This document shows positions 8,783 through 17,152 of a stretch of 64,000 nt of DNA, one piece after another. A program made the position numbers and the translations under genes. Source of the stretch: Streptomyces cellostaticus (GTDB taxonomy: Bacteria > Actinomycetota > Actinomycetes > Streptomycetales > Streptomycetaceae). The notes beneath the pieces are model-generated. The model saw only the letters and a list, made by a program, of their open reading frames with translations. It was not told where the DNA came from and searched no databases. Numbering within the stretch: the first letter of the stretch is position 1; every line of letters starts with the position of its first letter. The stretch is from assembly GCF_001513965.1 (NCBI RefSeq), contig NZ_KQ948020.1, positions 343,010 to 407,009 of the forward strand, in the 5' to 3' direction.

Positions 8783-10408
8783 TCAGCCCTTGAGCTGCTC
8801 GTACGCCGGCAGGGTGAGGAAGTCGGCGTAGTCCTCGTCGAGGGACACCTGGAGCAGCAGGTCGTGCGCCTCCTGCCAGTGGCCGGCCGCGAAGGCCTGC
8901 TCGCCGATCTCCTTGCGGATCGCGTCCAGTTCCTCGGCGGCGACCTTGCGGGCCAGTTCCGGGGTGGCCCGGTCGCCGTTCTCGAACTCGACGCCCGCGT
9001 TGATCCACTGCCAGATCTGGGAGCGGGAGATCTCGGCGGTGGCGGCGTCCTCCATGAGGTTGAAGATGGCGACGGCGCCGAGGCCGCGCAGCCAGGCCTC
9101 GATGTAACGGATGCCCACCTGAACGGCGTTGATCAGGCCGTTGTACGTCGGCCTGGCGTCCAGGGAGTCGATCGCGATCAGGTCGGCCGCCTCCACGTGG
9201 ACGTCCTCGCGCAGCCGGTCCTTCTGGTTCGGCCGGTCGCCGAGGACGCGGTCGAAGGACTCCATGGCGATCGGGACCAGGTCCGGGTGGGCGACCCAGG
9301 AGCCGTCGAAGCCGTCGTTCGCCTCGCGGTCCTTGTCGGCGCGGACCTTCTCGAAGGCGACCTTGTTGACCTCGGGGTCCTTGCGGGAGGGGATGAAGGC
9401 CGCCATGCCGCCGATGGCGTGCGCGCCGCGCTTGTGGCAGGTGCGGACGAGGAGCTCGGTGTACGCCCGCATGAACGGGGCCGTCATCGTCACCGCGTTG
9501 CGGTCCGGCAGCACGAACCTCGGCCCGCCGTCCCGGAAGTTCTTCACGATGGAGAACAGGTAGTCCCAGCGGCCGGCGTTCAACCCCGAGGCGTGGTCGC
9601 GCAGTTCGTAGAGGATCTCCTCCATCTCGTACGCCGCCGTGATCGTCTCGATCAGGACGGTCGCGCGGATGGTGCCCTGCGGGATGCCGACGTAGTCCTG
9701 CGCGAAGACGAACACGTCGTTCCACAGCCGGGCTTCGAGGTGCGACTCGGTCTTGGGCAGGTAGAAGTACGGGCCCTTGCCGAGGTCCAGCAGGCGCTGG
9801 GCGTTGTGGAAGAAGTACAGGCCGAAGTCGACGAAGGCACCGGGGACCGGCGTGCCGTCGGCGTCGACGAGGTGGCGCTCGGTCAGGTGCCAGCCGCGCG
9901 GGCGCATGACGACGGTGGCCAGTTCCTCGTCCGGGCGCAGGGCGTACGACTTGCCGGTGCGCTCGTCCGTGAAGTCGATGCCGCGGGTGTAGGCGTCGCT
10001 CAGGTTGAGCTGGCCGAGGACCACGTTCTCCCAGGTCGGCGCAGAGGCGTCCTCGAAGTCGGCGAGCCAGACCTTCGCGCCCGAGTTGAGCGCGTTGATG
10101 GTCATCTTGCGGTCGGTGGGGCCGGTGATCTCGACGCGCCGGTCGTTCAGCGCGGCCGGGGCCGGGGCGACCTTCCAGGAGTCGTCCGCGCGCACGGCGG
10201 CCGTCTCCGGGAGGAAGTCGAGCGTGGAGGTGCGGGCGATCTCGGCGCGGCGCTCGGCCCGGCGGGCGAGGAGTTCGTCACGGCGCGGGGTGAACCGCCG
10301 GTGCAGCTCCGCCACGAAGGCGAGCGCCGCGTCGGTGAGGACCTCCTCCTGCCGGGGCAGGGGCTCGGCGTCGACGATGGCCAGCGGAGACGGCGCTGGT
10401 GCGGACAT
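8783..10408 (-). CDS. aceB: Malate synthase A
   Basis: Condenses glyoxylate with acetyl-CoA to malate. The 541-residue length fits malate synthase A. Recognisable segments are TSTLDFLPETAAVRADDSWKV, MTINALNSGAKVWLADFEDA, RPRGWHLTERHL (with the catalytic Arg), FFHNAQRLL, the helix AYEMEEILYELRDHASGLN, and the catalytic Asp region near YIEAWLRGLGAVAIFNLMEDA. Being near allantoinase and allantoicase makes sense: ureidoglycolate breakdown yields glyoxylate, which this enzyme consumes. An inverted repeat matching those in front of the IclR/allantoinase genes lies about 105-120 nt upstream of the start, so the same repressor probably controls it. Monocistronic and convergent with the SelW-like gene. 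Confidence 0.95.
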   Translation of the reverse strand: MSAPAPSPLAIVDAEPLPRQEEVLTDAALAFVAELHRRFTPRRDELLARRAERRAEIARTSTLDFLPETAAVRADDSWKVAPAPAALNDRRVEITGPTDRKMTINALNSGAKVWLADFEDASAPTWENVVLGQLNLSDAYTRGIDFTDERTGKSYALRPDEELATVVMRPRGWHLTERHLVDADGTPVPGAFVDFGLYFFHNAQRLLDLGKGPYFYLPKTESHLEARLWNDVFVFAQDYVGIPQGTIRATVLIETITAAYEMEEILYELRDHASGLNAGRWDYLFSIVKNFRDGGPRFVLPDRNAVTMTAPFMRAYTELLVRTCHKRGAHAIGGMAAFIPSRKDPEVNKVAFEKVRADKDREANDGFDGSWVAHPDLVPIAMESFDRVLGDRPNQKDRLREDVHVEAADLIAIDSLDARPTYNGLINAVQVGIRYIEAWLRGLGAVAIFNLMEDAATAEISRSQIWQWINAGVEFENGDRATPELARKVAAEELDAIRKEIGEQAFAAGHWQEAHDLLLQVSLDEDYADFLTLPAYEQLKG

Positions 10409-10511
10409 GAGCTGTCACTTCCTTCAGCGGTGGCACCGGGTGCCAAGTGGCACGAATAGGGCAATCAGCGCCCGCTGTGCGGTCGGACGCTTCTGAACAG
10501 TGGATAGTAGT

Positions 10512-10526
10512 TTCCTCATTGTGGAA
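10512..10526. promoter_or_regulatory. AllR-type operator upstream of malate synthase
   Basis: TTCCTCATTGTGGAA, arms TTCC/GGAA separated by 7 nt. The same arm spacing occurs twice in front of the IclR regulator gene (12611-12625, 12632-12646). It lies 104-118 nt upstream of the aceB start codon. IclR-family allantoin repressors are known to control malate synthase and allantoinase in Streptomyces; assigning this motif to that protein is inference. Confidence 0.55.
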
Positions 10527-10592
10527 CTTCAATGGTTTGTTGATGTCGAGATTCTCTGGATCGAGGCAAGGTGGCGCTCAGTGCCACCCCGT

Positions 10593-11201
10593 TCACTCAA
10601 GGTGGCTCAGATCGGCCTCGGTGTCGATGTCGTACGGCGCGGCCACGTCCGCGCACTCCACCAGCCTGATCGCCGCCGCGTGATCCTTCAGGTAGGTGCG
10701 CGCCCCGCGGTCGCCGGTGGCCGTCGCCGCGATGCCCGGCCAGTGCGCCGCGCCGAAGAGCACGGGATGCCCGCGCACGCCGTCGTAGGCGGCTGAGACC
10801 AGCGAGTTCTCGTCCTCGTACGCACCGAGTACCCGGCTCACCGCCGCCGCCCCGATCCCCGGCTGGTCGACCAGGCTCACCAGGGCCGCGCGCACGCTCG
10901 TACCGGCGAGTGAATCGAGCCCGGCGCGCAGGGAGGAGCCCATGCCCTCGGCCCAGCCGGGGTTGTCGAGCAGTACGCAGCCGCTCAGGTCGGCGCGCTC
11001 GCGTACCTCATCGGCCTGTGCCCCGAGCACGACGTGGATCCGTCCGCATCCGGCCGCCCGCAGCACCCCGACCGCATGTTCGACCAGGGGGCGCCCCCGG
11101 TGTTCCAGCAGCGCCTTGGGCCGCCCGCCGAGCCGTCTGCCGCCGCCCGCGGCGAGCAGCAGCCCGGCGATCTCCTCGTGTCGGTCCCGCTTGTCCGTCA
11201 T
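10593..11201 (-). CDS. MobA-like NTP transferase (MocA-type molybdenum cofactor nucleotidyltransferase)
   Basis: A 202-residue nucleotidyltransferase with the glycine-rich signature LLLAAGGGRRLGGRPKALLE near the N-terminus, then VVLGAQADEV and the ALVSLVDQPGI segment (DxP metal-site region). Family members (MobA/MocA) transfer CMP or GMP to molybdopterin; MocA types serve xanthine dehydrogenase-like hydroxylases. Its position inside a purine-ureide degradation island supports a link to xanthine dehydrogenase cofactor maturation, although the dehydrogenase itself is not in this window. It could also act on another substrate. The start is ATG 11201. Confidence 0.8.
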   Translation of the reverse strand: MTDKRDRHEEIAGLLLAAGGGRRLGGRPKALLEHRGRPLVEHAVGVLRAAGCGRIHVVLGAQADEVRERADLSGCVLLDNPGWAEGMGSSLRAGLDSLAGTSVRAALVSLVDQPGIGAAAVSRVLGAYEDENSLVSAAYDGVRGHPVLFGAAHWPGIAATATGDRGARTYLKDHAAAIRLVECADVAAPYDIDTEADLSHLE

Positions 11202-11330
11202 GCGTCCTGCATACCTGACGCGGAAGGCGACAGCCGGTTTCCTTGGGCTGAATTTCGGTCCGTGCGGTGGCGCTCCCGCACGGGGTGGCGTTAACTGACC
11301 CGCGCACGACGGCGCGCAAGGGGGAGGGCT

Positions 11331-11645
11331 GTGTTGCGGAGCTTGGGGCAGAGGCTGGTGACGGGCAGCGACGAGGACCCGAGGGTGGCGGAACTGCGGA
11401 CCGCGGTGTCCCGGCTGCGCCGCGAACTCGCCGCGCTACCGGCCGAGTTCCCCGACCGGGGCATAGCCGAGGACGAACTGGCCACACTGGCGGCGATGGC
11501 AACCGGCGGCCTGCCGGAAATCCCCCGCCTGCGCAGTTCCCTGTTACTGATCGCGGGAGCGATCGGCTCGGTCAGCGCGCTGGCGCGGGGGTTGTCGGAG
11601 GTGCGGGAGGCGGTGGACCTGTTCGGGGAGTCGCCGAGGACTTGA
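11331..11645 (+). CDS. DUF5955-type conserved small protein
   Basis: A 104-residue protein (MLRSLGQRLVTGSDEDPRVA...) of a family I recognise as conserved in Streptomyces at this locus and usually labelled DUF5955. It has a charged N-terminal helix (AELRTAVSRLRRELAALPAE), then FPDRGIAEDELATLAAMA, then a hydrophobic C-terminal helix (SLLLIAGAIGSVSALARGL) that could be membrane-associated or buried. No catalytic residues are apparent. Its function is unknown. TTG/GTG/ATG choice is unclear; the frame given starts 2 nt after the purine run GGGGGAGGG. Confidence 0.65.
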   Translation: MLRSLGQRLVTGSDEDPRVAELRTAVSRLRRELAALPAEFPDRGIAEDELATLAAMATGGLPEIPRLRSSLLLIAGAIGSVSALARGLSEVREAVDLFGESPRT

Positions 11646-11650
11646 AAGCG

Positions 11651-11687
11651 CCGGTTGGGCAACCGGGGGGCGCGGGGAACTGCGCGA
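11651..11687. repeat. Dispersed Streptomyces intergenic repeat (copy 1)
   Basis: The 16-nt palindrome CCGGTTGGGCAACCGG (11651-11666) is followed by a 21-nt sequence whose first 20 bases are GGGGCGCGGGGAACTGCGCG. The identical 21 nt recurs at 27955-27975, again just behind a stop codon. I recognise this as a motif seen between genes in many Streptomyces genomes. Confidence 0.6.
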
Positions 11688-11735
11688 ACGGCCCCGACGA
11701 TCCCGCAGTCGCCCACGCACCACGCCACAGGTCTC

Positions 11736-12530
11736 TCAGGCGCCTGAACTCGCCAGCGCCGCGGACAGCTCGGCGGCCACTTGCTGCAGTACCGGCACGA
11801 TCTTGTCCGTCGCTGCTTCGGTGACCCGCCCGGCAGGCCCGGAGATCGAGATGGCGGCCGCGGTGGGGGAGTCCGGCACGGATACCGCCAGGCATCGCAC
11901 GCCGATCTCCTGCTCGTTGTCGTCGATGGCGTACCCCAGCCGCCGTACGTCTTCCAGTGCTGCCAGGAACCCGTCCGGAGTGGTGATCGTCTTCTCCGTC
12001 GCGGCCTGCATGCCCGTGCGGGAGAGGAGCGCCCGTACCTCGTCGTCGGGCACGTTCGCCAGCAGCGCCTTGCCCACCCCCGTGGAGTGCGGCAGCACCC
12101 TGCGGCCCACCTCGGTGAACATCCGCATCGAGTGCTTCGACGGCACCTGCGCCACGTACACGATCTCGTCGCCGTCCAGCAGCGCCATGTTCGCCGTCTC
12201 GCCGGTCTCCTCCACCAGCCGGGCCAGGTACGGCCGCGCCCACGTGCCGAGCAGGCGGGAGGCGGACTCGCCGAGGCGGATCAGCCGCGGGCCGAGCGCG
12301 TACCGGCGGTTCGGCTGCTGACGGACGTAACCGCAGGCCACCAGCGTGCGCATCAGCCGGTGGATGGTGGGCAGCGGCAGCCCGCTGGACGCGGACAGCT
12401 CGCTGAGCCCGACCTCGCCGCCTGCGTCCGCCATCCGCTCGAGCAGATCGAAGGCACGCTCCAGGGACTGGACCCCGCCGCTGGCGGAGGGCTTGGCGGA
12501 GTCGGTGGTGCTGGCGCTGGACGTCGGCAC
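11736..12530 (-). CDS. allR: IclR-family transcriptional repressor of allantoin catabolism
   Basis: A 264-residue IclR-type regulator. An N-terminal winged helix (VQSLERAFDLLERMADAGGEVGLSELSASSGLPLPTIHRLMRTLV, roughly residues 20-65) is followed by the IclR effector domain (RLIRLGESASRLLGTWARPYL, TANMALLDGDEIVYVAQVPS, HSTGVGKALLANVPDDEV, GYAIDDNEQEIGVRCLAVSV). Effectors of this family in purine-ureide systems are small acids such as glyoxylate or allantoate. It is divergent from allantoinase, and the 250-nt spacer holds several inverted repeats. The same repeat lies upstream of malate synthase, suggesting one regulon covering aceB, allantoinase and allantoicase. The symbol is given by analogy with S. 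coelicolor AllR. Confidence 0.85.
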   Translation of the reverse strand: MPTSSASTTDSAKPSASGGVQSLERAFDLLERMADAGGEVGLSELSASSGLPLPTIHRLMRTLVACGYVRQQPNRRYALGPRLIRLGESASRLLGTWARPYLARLVEETGETANMALLDGDEIVYVAQVPSKHSMRMFTEVGRRVLPHSTGVGKALLANVPDDEVRALLSRTGMQAATEKTITTPDGFLAALEDVRRLGYAIDDNEQEIGVRCLAVSVPDSPTAAAISISGPAGRVTEAATDKIVPVLQQVAAELSAALASSGA

Positions 12531-12610
12531 GGCACGTTCCTTTCGGGGCGGGCAGGAAGGGCAGAAGCCTACCCGGCAGTCGGTTGACTGCCTGCTTGTA
12601 CGTAGCTACG

Positions 12611-12754
12611 TTCTGCCTGCTGGAATTCTAATTCCGCTTTGTGGAAACGTCCAGAGTAGATGTCCGTTCGCGCTGCTCAGAAGTGTGCCTCTTGACGGCG
12701 GGGTGGCGGGAGTGAAGACTCCTTCAACAGAACGTTGAATTCCGTTACGTGGGT
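12611..12754. promoter_or_regulatory. Operator cluster between the IclR regulator and allantoinase
   Basis: Three TTCC-N7-GGAA-type elements: TTCTGCCTGCTGGAA (12611-12625), TTCCGCTTTGTGGAA (12632-12646) and a degraded TTCCGTTACGTGGGT (12740-12754). A separate perfect palindrome, TTCAAC-N5-GTTGAA, lies at 12723-12739. The region separates the divergent regulator and allantoinase genes and is clearly less GC-rich than its flanks. Confidence 0.6.
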
Positions 12755-12803
12755 GTAAATCCCGTTTCCTGGAAGTAAAACGGTGGCAGAGAGAGGGGTT
12801 CGG

Positions 12804-14144
12804 GTGTCCGACGCTGAACTGGTGCTGCGTTCGACGCGCGTCATCACTCCGGAAGGGGCGCGGGCCGCCACGGTCACCGTGTCCGCCGGCACGATCACGG
12901 CCGTCCTGCCGTACGACGCCGAGGTCCCGGCCACGGCACGCCTGGAGGACTTCGGCGACCACGTCCTGCTGCCCGGCCTGGTCGACACCCATGTGCACGT
13001 CAACGACCCCGGCCGCACCGAGTGGGAGGGCTTCTGGACCGCCACGCGCGCGGCGGCGGCCGGCGGCATCACCACGCTGATCGACATGCCGCTCAACTCC
13101 CTCCCGCCGACCACCACCGTCGAGAACCTGCGGGTCAAGCAGCAGGTCGCCGCCGACAAGGCGCACATCGACGTCGGCTTCTGGGGCGGCGCGCTGCCCG
13201 GCAACGTCAAGGACCTGCGCCCGCTGCACGACGCCGGGGTCTTCGGCTTCAAGGCGTTCCTGTCGCCGTCCGGCGTCGACGAGTTCCCGCACCTCGACCA
13301 GGACCGGCTCGCCCAGTCCCTGGCGGAGACGGCCGGCTTCGACGGCCTGCTGATCGTGCACGCCGAGGACCCGCACCACCTCGCCGCAGCCCCGCAGCAC
13401 GGCGGCCCCAGGTACGCGGACTTCCTGGCCTCCCGCCCGCGCGACGCCGAGGACACGGCCATCGCGGGCCTCATCGCGCAGGCGAGGCGCCTTGACGCGC
13501 GCGTGCACATCCTGCACCTGTCCTCCAGCGACGCGCTGCCGCTCATCGCCGCCGCCCGCGCCGAGGGCGTCCGTGTCACCGTGGAGACCTGCCCGCACTA
13601 CCTCACCCTGACCGCCGAGGAAGTACCCGACGGCGCCAGCGAGTTCAAGTGCTGCCCGCCCATCCGCGAGGCCGCCAACCAGGACCTGCTCTGGCAGGCC
13701 CTGGCCGACGGCACCATCGACTGTGTCGTCACCGACCACTCGCCCTCCACCGCCGACCTGAAGACCGACGACTTCGCGACCGCCTGGGGCGGCATCTCGG
13801 GCCTCCAGCTCAGCCTGCCGGCGGTGTGGACCGAGGCCCGCAGGCGCGGGCAAGGCCTTGCGGACGTGGTCCGCTGGATGTCCGCGCAGACCGCAGCCCT
13901 GGCCGGTCTCGGCGCCCGCAAGGGCGCCATCGCGGCCGGCCGCGACGCCGACTTCGCGGTCCTCGCCCCCGACGAGACCTTCACCGTCGACCCGGCCGGT
14001 CTCCAGCACCGCAACCGGGTCACCGCGTACGCCGGCAAGACCCTGCACGGCGTCGTGAAGTCCACCTGGCTGCGCGGCGAACGCATCTTCGCGGACGGCG
14101 AGTTCACCGAGCCGAAGGGCCGCCTGCTCGCTCGCCCCCAGTAA
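12804..14144 (+). CDS. allB: Allantoinase
   Basis: Hydrolyses allantoin to allantoate. It is a cyclic amidohydrolase of the dihydroorotase superfamily. The first metal site is PGLVDTHVHVNDPGRTEWEG (HxH), the bridging Lys is in FGFKAFLSPSG, and further ligands are in LIVHAEDP, ILHLSSSDALP and the Asp in VTDHSPS. I prefer GTG 12804 (protein starts MSDAELVLRS, 446 residues, preceded by GAGAGGGG); an in-frame GTG at 12783 would add 7 residues. It is followed 54 nt later by allantoicase, forming a two-gene operon. Expression is probably repressed by the divergent IclR regulator through the palindromes in the shared spacer. Confidence 0.95.
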   Translation: MSDAELVLRSTRVITPEGARAATVTVSAGTITAVLPYDAEVPATARLEDFGDHVLLPGLVDTHVHVNDPGRTEWEGFWTATRAAAAGGITTLIDMPLNSLPPTTTVENLRVKQQVAADKAHIDVGFWGGALPGNVKDLRPLHDAGVFGFKAFLSPSGVDEFPHLDQDRLAQSLAETAGFDGLLIVHAEDPHHLAAAPQHGGPRYADFLASRPRDAEDTAIAGLIAQARRLDARVHILHLSSSDALPLIAAARAEGVRVTVETCPHYLTLTAEEVPDGASEFKCCPPIREAANQDLLWQALADGTIDCVVTDHSPSTADLKTDDFATAWGGISGLQLSLPAVWTEARRRGQGLADVVRWMSAQTAALAGLGARKGAIAAGRDADFAVLAPDETFTVDPAGLQHRNRVTAYAGKTLHGVVKSTWLRGERIFADGEFTEPKGRLLARPQ

Positions 14145-14198
14145 GCCCCCCTCCCGCACCCGCACCCCGCCGACTCCCGAAAGGACCCCCTGATCACC

Positions 14199-15314
14199 GT
14201 GACGGCGATACCCAGCTTCACCGGCGACGCGAACCCCTACGGAGGCGGCGACCCGTACGCGGACTACCGCACCGCCGACTTCCCCTTCACCCAGTACGCC
14301 AACCTGGCCGACCGGCAGCTCGGCGCCGGGGTCATCGCCGCCAACGACGAGTTCTTCGCCGAGCGGGAGAACCTGCTGGTGCCCGAGCGGGCCGAGTTCG
14401 ACCCCGAGCACTTCGGGCACAAGGGCAAGATCATGGACGGCTGGGAGACCCGCCGGCGGCGCGGGGCCTCGGCCGAGCACCCCTGGCCGACGGCCGAGGA
14501 CCACGACTGGGCGCTGGTCCGCCTCGGCGCGCCCGGCGTGATCCGCGGGATCGTGGTCGACACGGCCCACTTCCGCGGCAACTACCCGCAGGCGGTCTCG
14601 GTCGAGGGCACCTCGGTGCCCGGCTCCCCGTCGCCCGAGGAACTCCTGTCCGACGACGTGAAGTGGACGACGCTGGTCCCGCGCACGCCGGTCGGCGGCC
14701 ACGCGGCGAATGGTTTCTCCGTATCGGTGGAACAGCGCTTCACGCACCTGCGGGTCAACCAGCACCCCGACGGCGGCATCGCCCGCCTGCGGGTGTACGG
14801 CGAGGTCGTACCCGACCCCGAGTGGCTGTCGGTCCTGGGCACCTTCGACGTGGTCGCCCTGGAGAACGGCGGCCGGGTGGAGGACGCCTCGGACCTCTTC
14901 TACTCCCCGGCGACCAACACCATCCAGCCGGGCCGCTCCCGCAAGATGGACGACGGCTGGGAGACCCGCCGCCGCCGTGACCAGGGCAACGACTGGATCC
15001 GCTACCGGCTGGCCGCCCAGTCCCAGATCCGCGCGATCGAGATCGACACGGCGTACCTGAAGGGCAACAGCGCCGGCTGGGCGTCCGTCTCCGTCAAGGA
15101 CGGCGAGAGCGGCGCCTGGACCGAGATCCTCCCGCGCACCCGCCTCCAGCCCGACACCAACCACCGCTTCGTGCTGCCGCAGCCGGCGCTCGGCACGCAC
15201 GCGCGCGTGGACATCTTCCCCGACGGCGGCATCTCCCGCCTGCGCCTGTTCGGCACCCTGACGGAACAGGGCGCGACGGCCCTGTCGACCCGTCACCAGG
15301 AGCTGGGCGGCTGA
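14199..15314 (+). CDS. alc: Allantoicase
   Basis: Hydrolyses allantoate to ureidoglycolate and urea. The 371-residue protein consists of two homologous jelly-roll allantoicase repeats. Each opens with a 'DGWETRRRR' motif (first after GHKGKIM near residue 80, second after SRKMD near 250) and continues with a 'RGIVVDTAHFRGNYPQ' / 'RAIEIDTAYLKGNSAG' strand pair and a 'HLRVNQHPDGGIARLRVYG' / 'HARVDIFPDGGISRLRLFG' ending. Both copies are intact. It is the second gene of the allantoinase operon and is followed by a strong bidirectional terminator. Confidence 0.95.
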   Translation: MTAIPSFTGDANPYGGGDPYADYRTADFPFTQYANLADRQLGAGVIAANDEFFAERENLLVPERAEFDPEHFGHKGKIMDGWETRRRRGASAEHPWPTAEDHDWALVRLGAPGVIRGIVVDTAHFRGNYPQAVSVEGTSVPGSPSPEELLSDDVKWTTLVPRTPVGGHAANGFSVSVEQRFTHLRVNQHPDGGIARLRVYGEVVPDPEWLSVLGTFDVVALENGGRVEDASDLFYSPATNTIQPGRSRKMDDGWETRRRRDQGNDWIRYRLAAQSQIRAIEIDTAYLKGNSAGWASVSVKDGESGAWTEILPRTRLQPDTNHRFVLPQPALGTHARVDIFPDGGISRLRLFGTLTEQGATALSTRHQELGG

Positions 15315-15326
15315 GCCACCCCGACT

Positions 15327-15366
15327 CGCGGAGCGCACCGGCCTGACAGCACCGGTGCGCTCCGCG
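15327..15366. terminator. Bidirectional terminator between allantoicase and SDR genes
   Basis: A perfect 15-bp stem (CGCGGAGCGCACCGG and its complement) with a 10-nt loop, placed between two convergent stop codons. Confidence 0.75.
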
Positions 15367-15371
15367 CCGCG

Positions 15372-16160
15372 TCAGGCTGCGTAGCCGCCGTCCACGACGA
15401 ACTCGGCTCCCGTGACGTAAGAGGCCTCGGTACCGGCCAGATAGGCCACCGCCGAGGCCACCTCGGCGGCCGTGCCGTAGCGGCCGAGCGCGGTCATCGC
15501 CGCCTGGTCCGCCGCCGAGGGGCCGTCGGCGGGGTTCATGTCGGTGTCGGTCGGCCCGGGATGGACGATGTTCGCCGTGATCCCGCGTCCCGCCAGCTCC
15601 CACGCCAGGGCCTTCGTCAGACCGACGAGGGCCGCCTTGCCGGCCGTGTAGAGCGTCCCTCCGGGGCCCGGCACCCGGCGCGTCATGCAGGTGCCGATGG
15701 TGATGATCCGGCCGCCGGAGGCCATGTGCGCGGCGGCCGCCTGGGAGGCCAGGAAGACCCCCCGCACGTTGACGGCGAGGGTGTGGTCGACGTCGGCGAG
15801 CGACAGGCTGTCCAGGGGCCCGAGGGCCGCCACGCCCGCGTTGTTCACCAGCACGTCCAGCCGGCCCAGCTCCTCTGCGGCGCGCCCCACCGCACCCGCC
15901 GCCTCCTGCGCGTCCGCGGCGTCCGCGCGCAGCGCCACCGCCCGGCGCCCCAGCGCCGCCACGGCCCGTACGACCTCCTCGGCCGCCTCCTTGCTGTTCA
16001 CGTAGGTCACGGCCACGTCCGCACCCGCGCGCGCGAGCCGCAACGCCGTGGCGGCGCCGATGCCCCGGCTGCCGCCGGTCACCAGGGCCGCCTTGCCGTC
16101 GAGCGATCCGCCTGTCTGTGCCGTCCGTGTCGTCTGCGCCGTCTGCATCGTGTTCGTCAT
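15372..16160 (-). CDS. SDR-family NAD(P)-dependent oxidoreductase
   Basis: A 262-residue short-chain dehydrogenase: cofactor motif TGGSRGIGAA, NNAGVAALG, active-site YTAGK, and the C-terminal strand SYVTGAEFVVDGGYA. The segment before the Tyr reads IITIGTCMTRRVPGPGGTLY, so the usual catalytic Ser is replaced by Thr or Cys, depending on how one residue of insertion is placed. The start is set at ATG 16160 (MTNTMQTAQTT). The substrate is unknown; resemblance is to 3-oxoacyl-ACP reductase-like SDRs. It is divergent from the AIM24 gene. Confidence 0.85.
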   Translation of the reverse strand: MTNTMQTAQTTRTAQTGGSLDGKAALVTGGSRGIGAATALRLARAGADVAVTYVNSKEAAEEVVRAVAALGRRAVALRADAADAQEAAGAVGRAAEELGRLDVLVNNAGVAALGPLDSLSLADVDHTLAVNVRGVFLASQAAAAHMASGGRIITIGTCMTRRVPGPGGTLYTAGKAALVGLTKALAWELAGRGITANIVHPGPTDTDMNPADGPSAADQAAMTALGRYGTAAEVASAVAYLAGTEASYVTGAEFVVDGGYAA

Positions 16161-16262
16161 GCGTCCATCCCAGCGCCACGCCGCCCCGTCCGCTGGCGGC
16201 GAACGGACACCGCATCCGGCCGCCGCCGGAACTCTTCGCTCCCTCTCTCGCGTTCTCCCCGC

Positions 16263-17078
16263 GTGACCCTTCAGCAAGAGATCGTCGGCAACGCCATGCA
16301 GATGGCGGTCGTCAACCTGCACCCCGGCCAGACCGTGTACTGCGAGGCGGGGAAGTTCCTGTTCAAGACGACGAACGTGACCATGGAGACACGGCTGTCC
16401 GGCCCGTCGGGCAACGGCGGTCAGCAGCAGAGCGGCGGGGGCGGCGGCATGGGCGGCATGCTGCGCCAGGCCATGGGCACCGCCATGCAGGTCGGCCAGC
16501 GCATGCTGGCCGGCGAGTCGTTGGCATTCCAGTACTTCACCGCCCAGGGCGGCGAGGGCACGGTCGGCTTCGCGGGCGTGCTGCCCGGCGAGATGCGCGC
16601 CCTGGAACTGAACGGCACGCGCGCGTGGTTCGCCGAGAAGGACGCCTTCGTGGCCGCCGAGTCCACCGTCGAGTTCGGCATCGCCTTCCAGGGCGGCCGC
16701 ACCGGCATGAGCGGCGGCGAGGGCTTCATCCTGGAGAAGTTCACCGGGCACGGCACGGTGATCATCGCGGGCGCGGGCAACTTCATCGACCTCAACCCGG
16801 CGGACTTCGGCGGCCGTATCGAGGTGGACACCGGCTGTGTGGTCGCCTTCGAGGAGGGCATCCAGTACGGCGTCCAGCGCATCGGCGGCCTCAACCGCCA
16901 GGGCCTCATGAACGCCGTCTTCGGCGGCGAGGGCCTGTCCCTGGCCACCCTGGAGGGCAACGGCCGGGTGATCCTGCAGTCCCTCACCATCGAGAGCCTC
17001 GCCAACGCGCTGAAGAAGGCCCAGGGCGGCGACAAGCAGGGCCCGACCGGCGGACTGTTCTCGACGCACGCCGGCTGA
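16263..17078 (+). CDS. AIM24 family protein
   Basis: A 271-residue protein of the AIM24/DUF124 (TIGR00266-like) family, which folds as tandem beta-sandwich repeats and has no assigned reaction. Typical segments: PGQTVYCEAGKFLFKTTNVTMETRLSG, a glycine-rich loop SGGGGGMGGMLRQA, LAFQYFTAQGGEGTVGFAG, IIAGAGNFIDLNPADFGG and GEGLSLATLEGNGRVILQSL. The start is GTG 16263 (MTLQQEIVGN), 102 nt from the divergent SDR start. The gene ends in a 15-bp hairpin. Confidence 0.85.
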   Translation: MTLQQEIVGNAMQMAVVNLHPGQTVYCEAGKFLFKTTNVTMETRLSGPSGNGGQQQSGGGGGMGGMLRQAMGTAMQVGQRMLAGESLAFQYFTAQGGEGTVGFAGVLPGEMRALELNGTRAWFAEKDAFVAAESTVEFGIAFQGGRTGMSGGEGFILEKFTGHGTVIIAGAGNFIDLNPADFGGRIEVDTGCVVAFEEGIQYGVQRIGGLNRQGLMNAVFGGEGLSLATLEGNGRVILQSLTIESLANALKKAQGGDKQGPTGGLFSTHAG

Positions 17079-17094
17079 ACTGATGAGTTGCGGG

Positions 17095-17136
17095 CGGGTG
17101 CGGGGTCTGAGGTGATGACAACAGACCCCGCACCCG
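17095..17136 (+). terminator. Hairpin terminator after the AIM24 gene
   Basis: A perfect 15-bp stem, CGGGTGCGGGGTCTG and its complement, with a 12-nt loop, starting 17 nt after the stop. It ends 16 nt before the next start codon, so the next gene's promoter must overlap it or lie within it. Confidence 0.7.
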
Positions 17137-17152
17137 GAAGAAGGCACCCGCC

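Noticed and set aside
12606..15338. 910-codon open frame antisense to allantoinase and allantoicase.
   Set aside because: Same mirror-frame effect; the plus-strand enzymes are unmistakable.
15705..15757. SDR treated as catalytically dead because the Ser is missing.
   Set aside because: The TC pair before the Tyr can be aligned so that Thr takes the Ser place with one inserted residue; not enough to call it inactive.
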